Source: Nocardia amamiensis NBRC 102102
Lineage (GTDB): Bacteria; Actinomycetota; Actinomycetes; Mycobacteriales; Mycobacteriaceae
Length of the DNA: 64,000 nucleotides
Assembly (NCBI RefSeq): GCF_001612745.1
Contig: NZ_BDBA01000041.1
Coordinates: 1-64,000 of the forward strand
Direction: 5' to 3'
This document shows positions 63,842-64,000 of the stretch, in pieces. Both the position numbers and the translations under genes were made by a program. Under the pieces are notes generated by a model. It was not told where the DNA came from. It saw only the letters and a list, made by a program, of their open reading frames with translations, and did no database searches. Position 1 is the first letter of the stretch; each line of letters starts with the position of its first letter.

Positions 63842-64000
63842 TGTCCTGCCCTCATTCCTGGACTAACCCAACCGCGATACCGCATAATCACCAAAGTCGA
63901 TCAGGACAGGCTAGCCTAATCCGTCGGACGACTCGCCGATACGGCAGCAAAACGGCAGCACAAAGGCACACCACCGGCAAACCCGCAAAACAGCAGCAAG
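63842..64000. other. Promoter region and right edge of the window
   Basis: It holds the iron box at 63901-63919 and the promoter of the ABC operon. The last 80 bp show no gene on either strand. Confidence 0.5.
63901..63919. promoter_or_regulatory. IdeR/DtxR-type iron box upstream of the ABC operon
   Basis: TCAGGACAGGCTAGCCTAA matches the mycobacterial IdeR consensus TTAGGTTAGGCTAACCTAA at 15 of 19 positions, including the central AGGCTA. It lies 60 bp ahead of the binding-protein ATG. Iron-loaded IdeR would repress the operon. Comparison by eye against the known consensus. Confidence 0.68.

Overview
The window is chromosomal DNA of a high-GC mycolic-acid actinomycete, most likely Nocardia or a close relative. 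The evidence is the very high third-position GC; mycothiol chemistry (mca, mycothiol-dependent DinB-like proteins); an antigen-85-like esterase; a PE/PPE/EspG cassette; HTH/DUF397 pairs; and gene order matching the mycobacterial Rv1074-Rv1084 and Rv1022-Rv1026 neighbourhoods. There is one tRNA gene and no rRNA gene, CRISPR array or intact insertion sequence.

1-1.3 kb: start of the Rv1084-like thioredoxin-fold protein. 1.4-20.9 kb: accessory DNA separating it from its usual partners. It holds membrane and mycothiol-type proteins, an orphan type VII cassette (lipoprotein DUF3558, PE-like, PPE-like, EspG), an HTH/DUF397 pair facing a DUF4254/ATPase-like gene and a multi-repeat helicase, two tandem exported paralogues, a berberine-bridge-type oxidoreductase, and an AlbA/Schlafen-like gene with a perfect 13-bp inverted repeat in its promoter. 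A decayed copy of the neighbouring Rv1083-like gene end lies upstream of that gene.

20.9-35.6 kb: conserved core. mca with a small membrane protein, DUF4307, greA, metB, acyl-CoA dehydrogenase, a mechanosensitive-channel-like protein, cbs, a GDSL hydrolase, thiolase, a Bax-inhibitor-1-like protein and an RsmC/RlmG-like methyltransferase. metB and cbs together give transsulfuration. 36-48.7 kb: mainly envelope and secreted proteins (AMIN-like lipoprotein, DUF6153/DUF305 pair, lipoproteins), a TetR/monooxygenase pair, a TerD locus, an SDR, an Ag85-like esterase and a beta-lactamase-fold hydrolase. 48.7-58.3 kb: tRNA-Leu(UAA), rnz, amino-acid and peptide transporters, and the conserved run ppx-DUF501-ftsB/divIC-eno-lpqU.

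58.5-64 kb: the most interesting locus. It is a Dpp-type ABC importer operon (binding protein, permease B, a 73-residue Cys-rich ORF, permease C, double ATPase). Every junction is a 4-base overlap, and an IdeR/DtxR-type iron box lies 60 bp upstream. It reads as an iron-regulated importer, possibly for heme or a metallophore, with an undescribed Cys-rich component.
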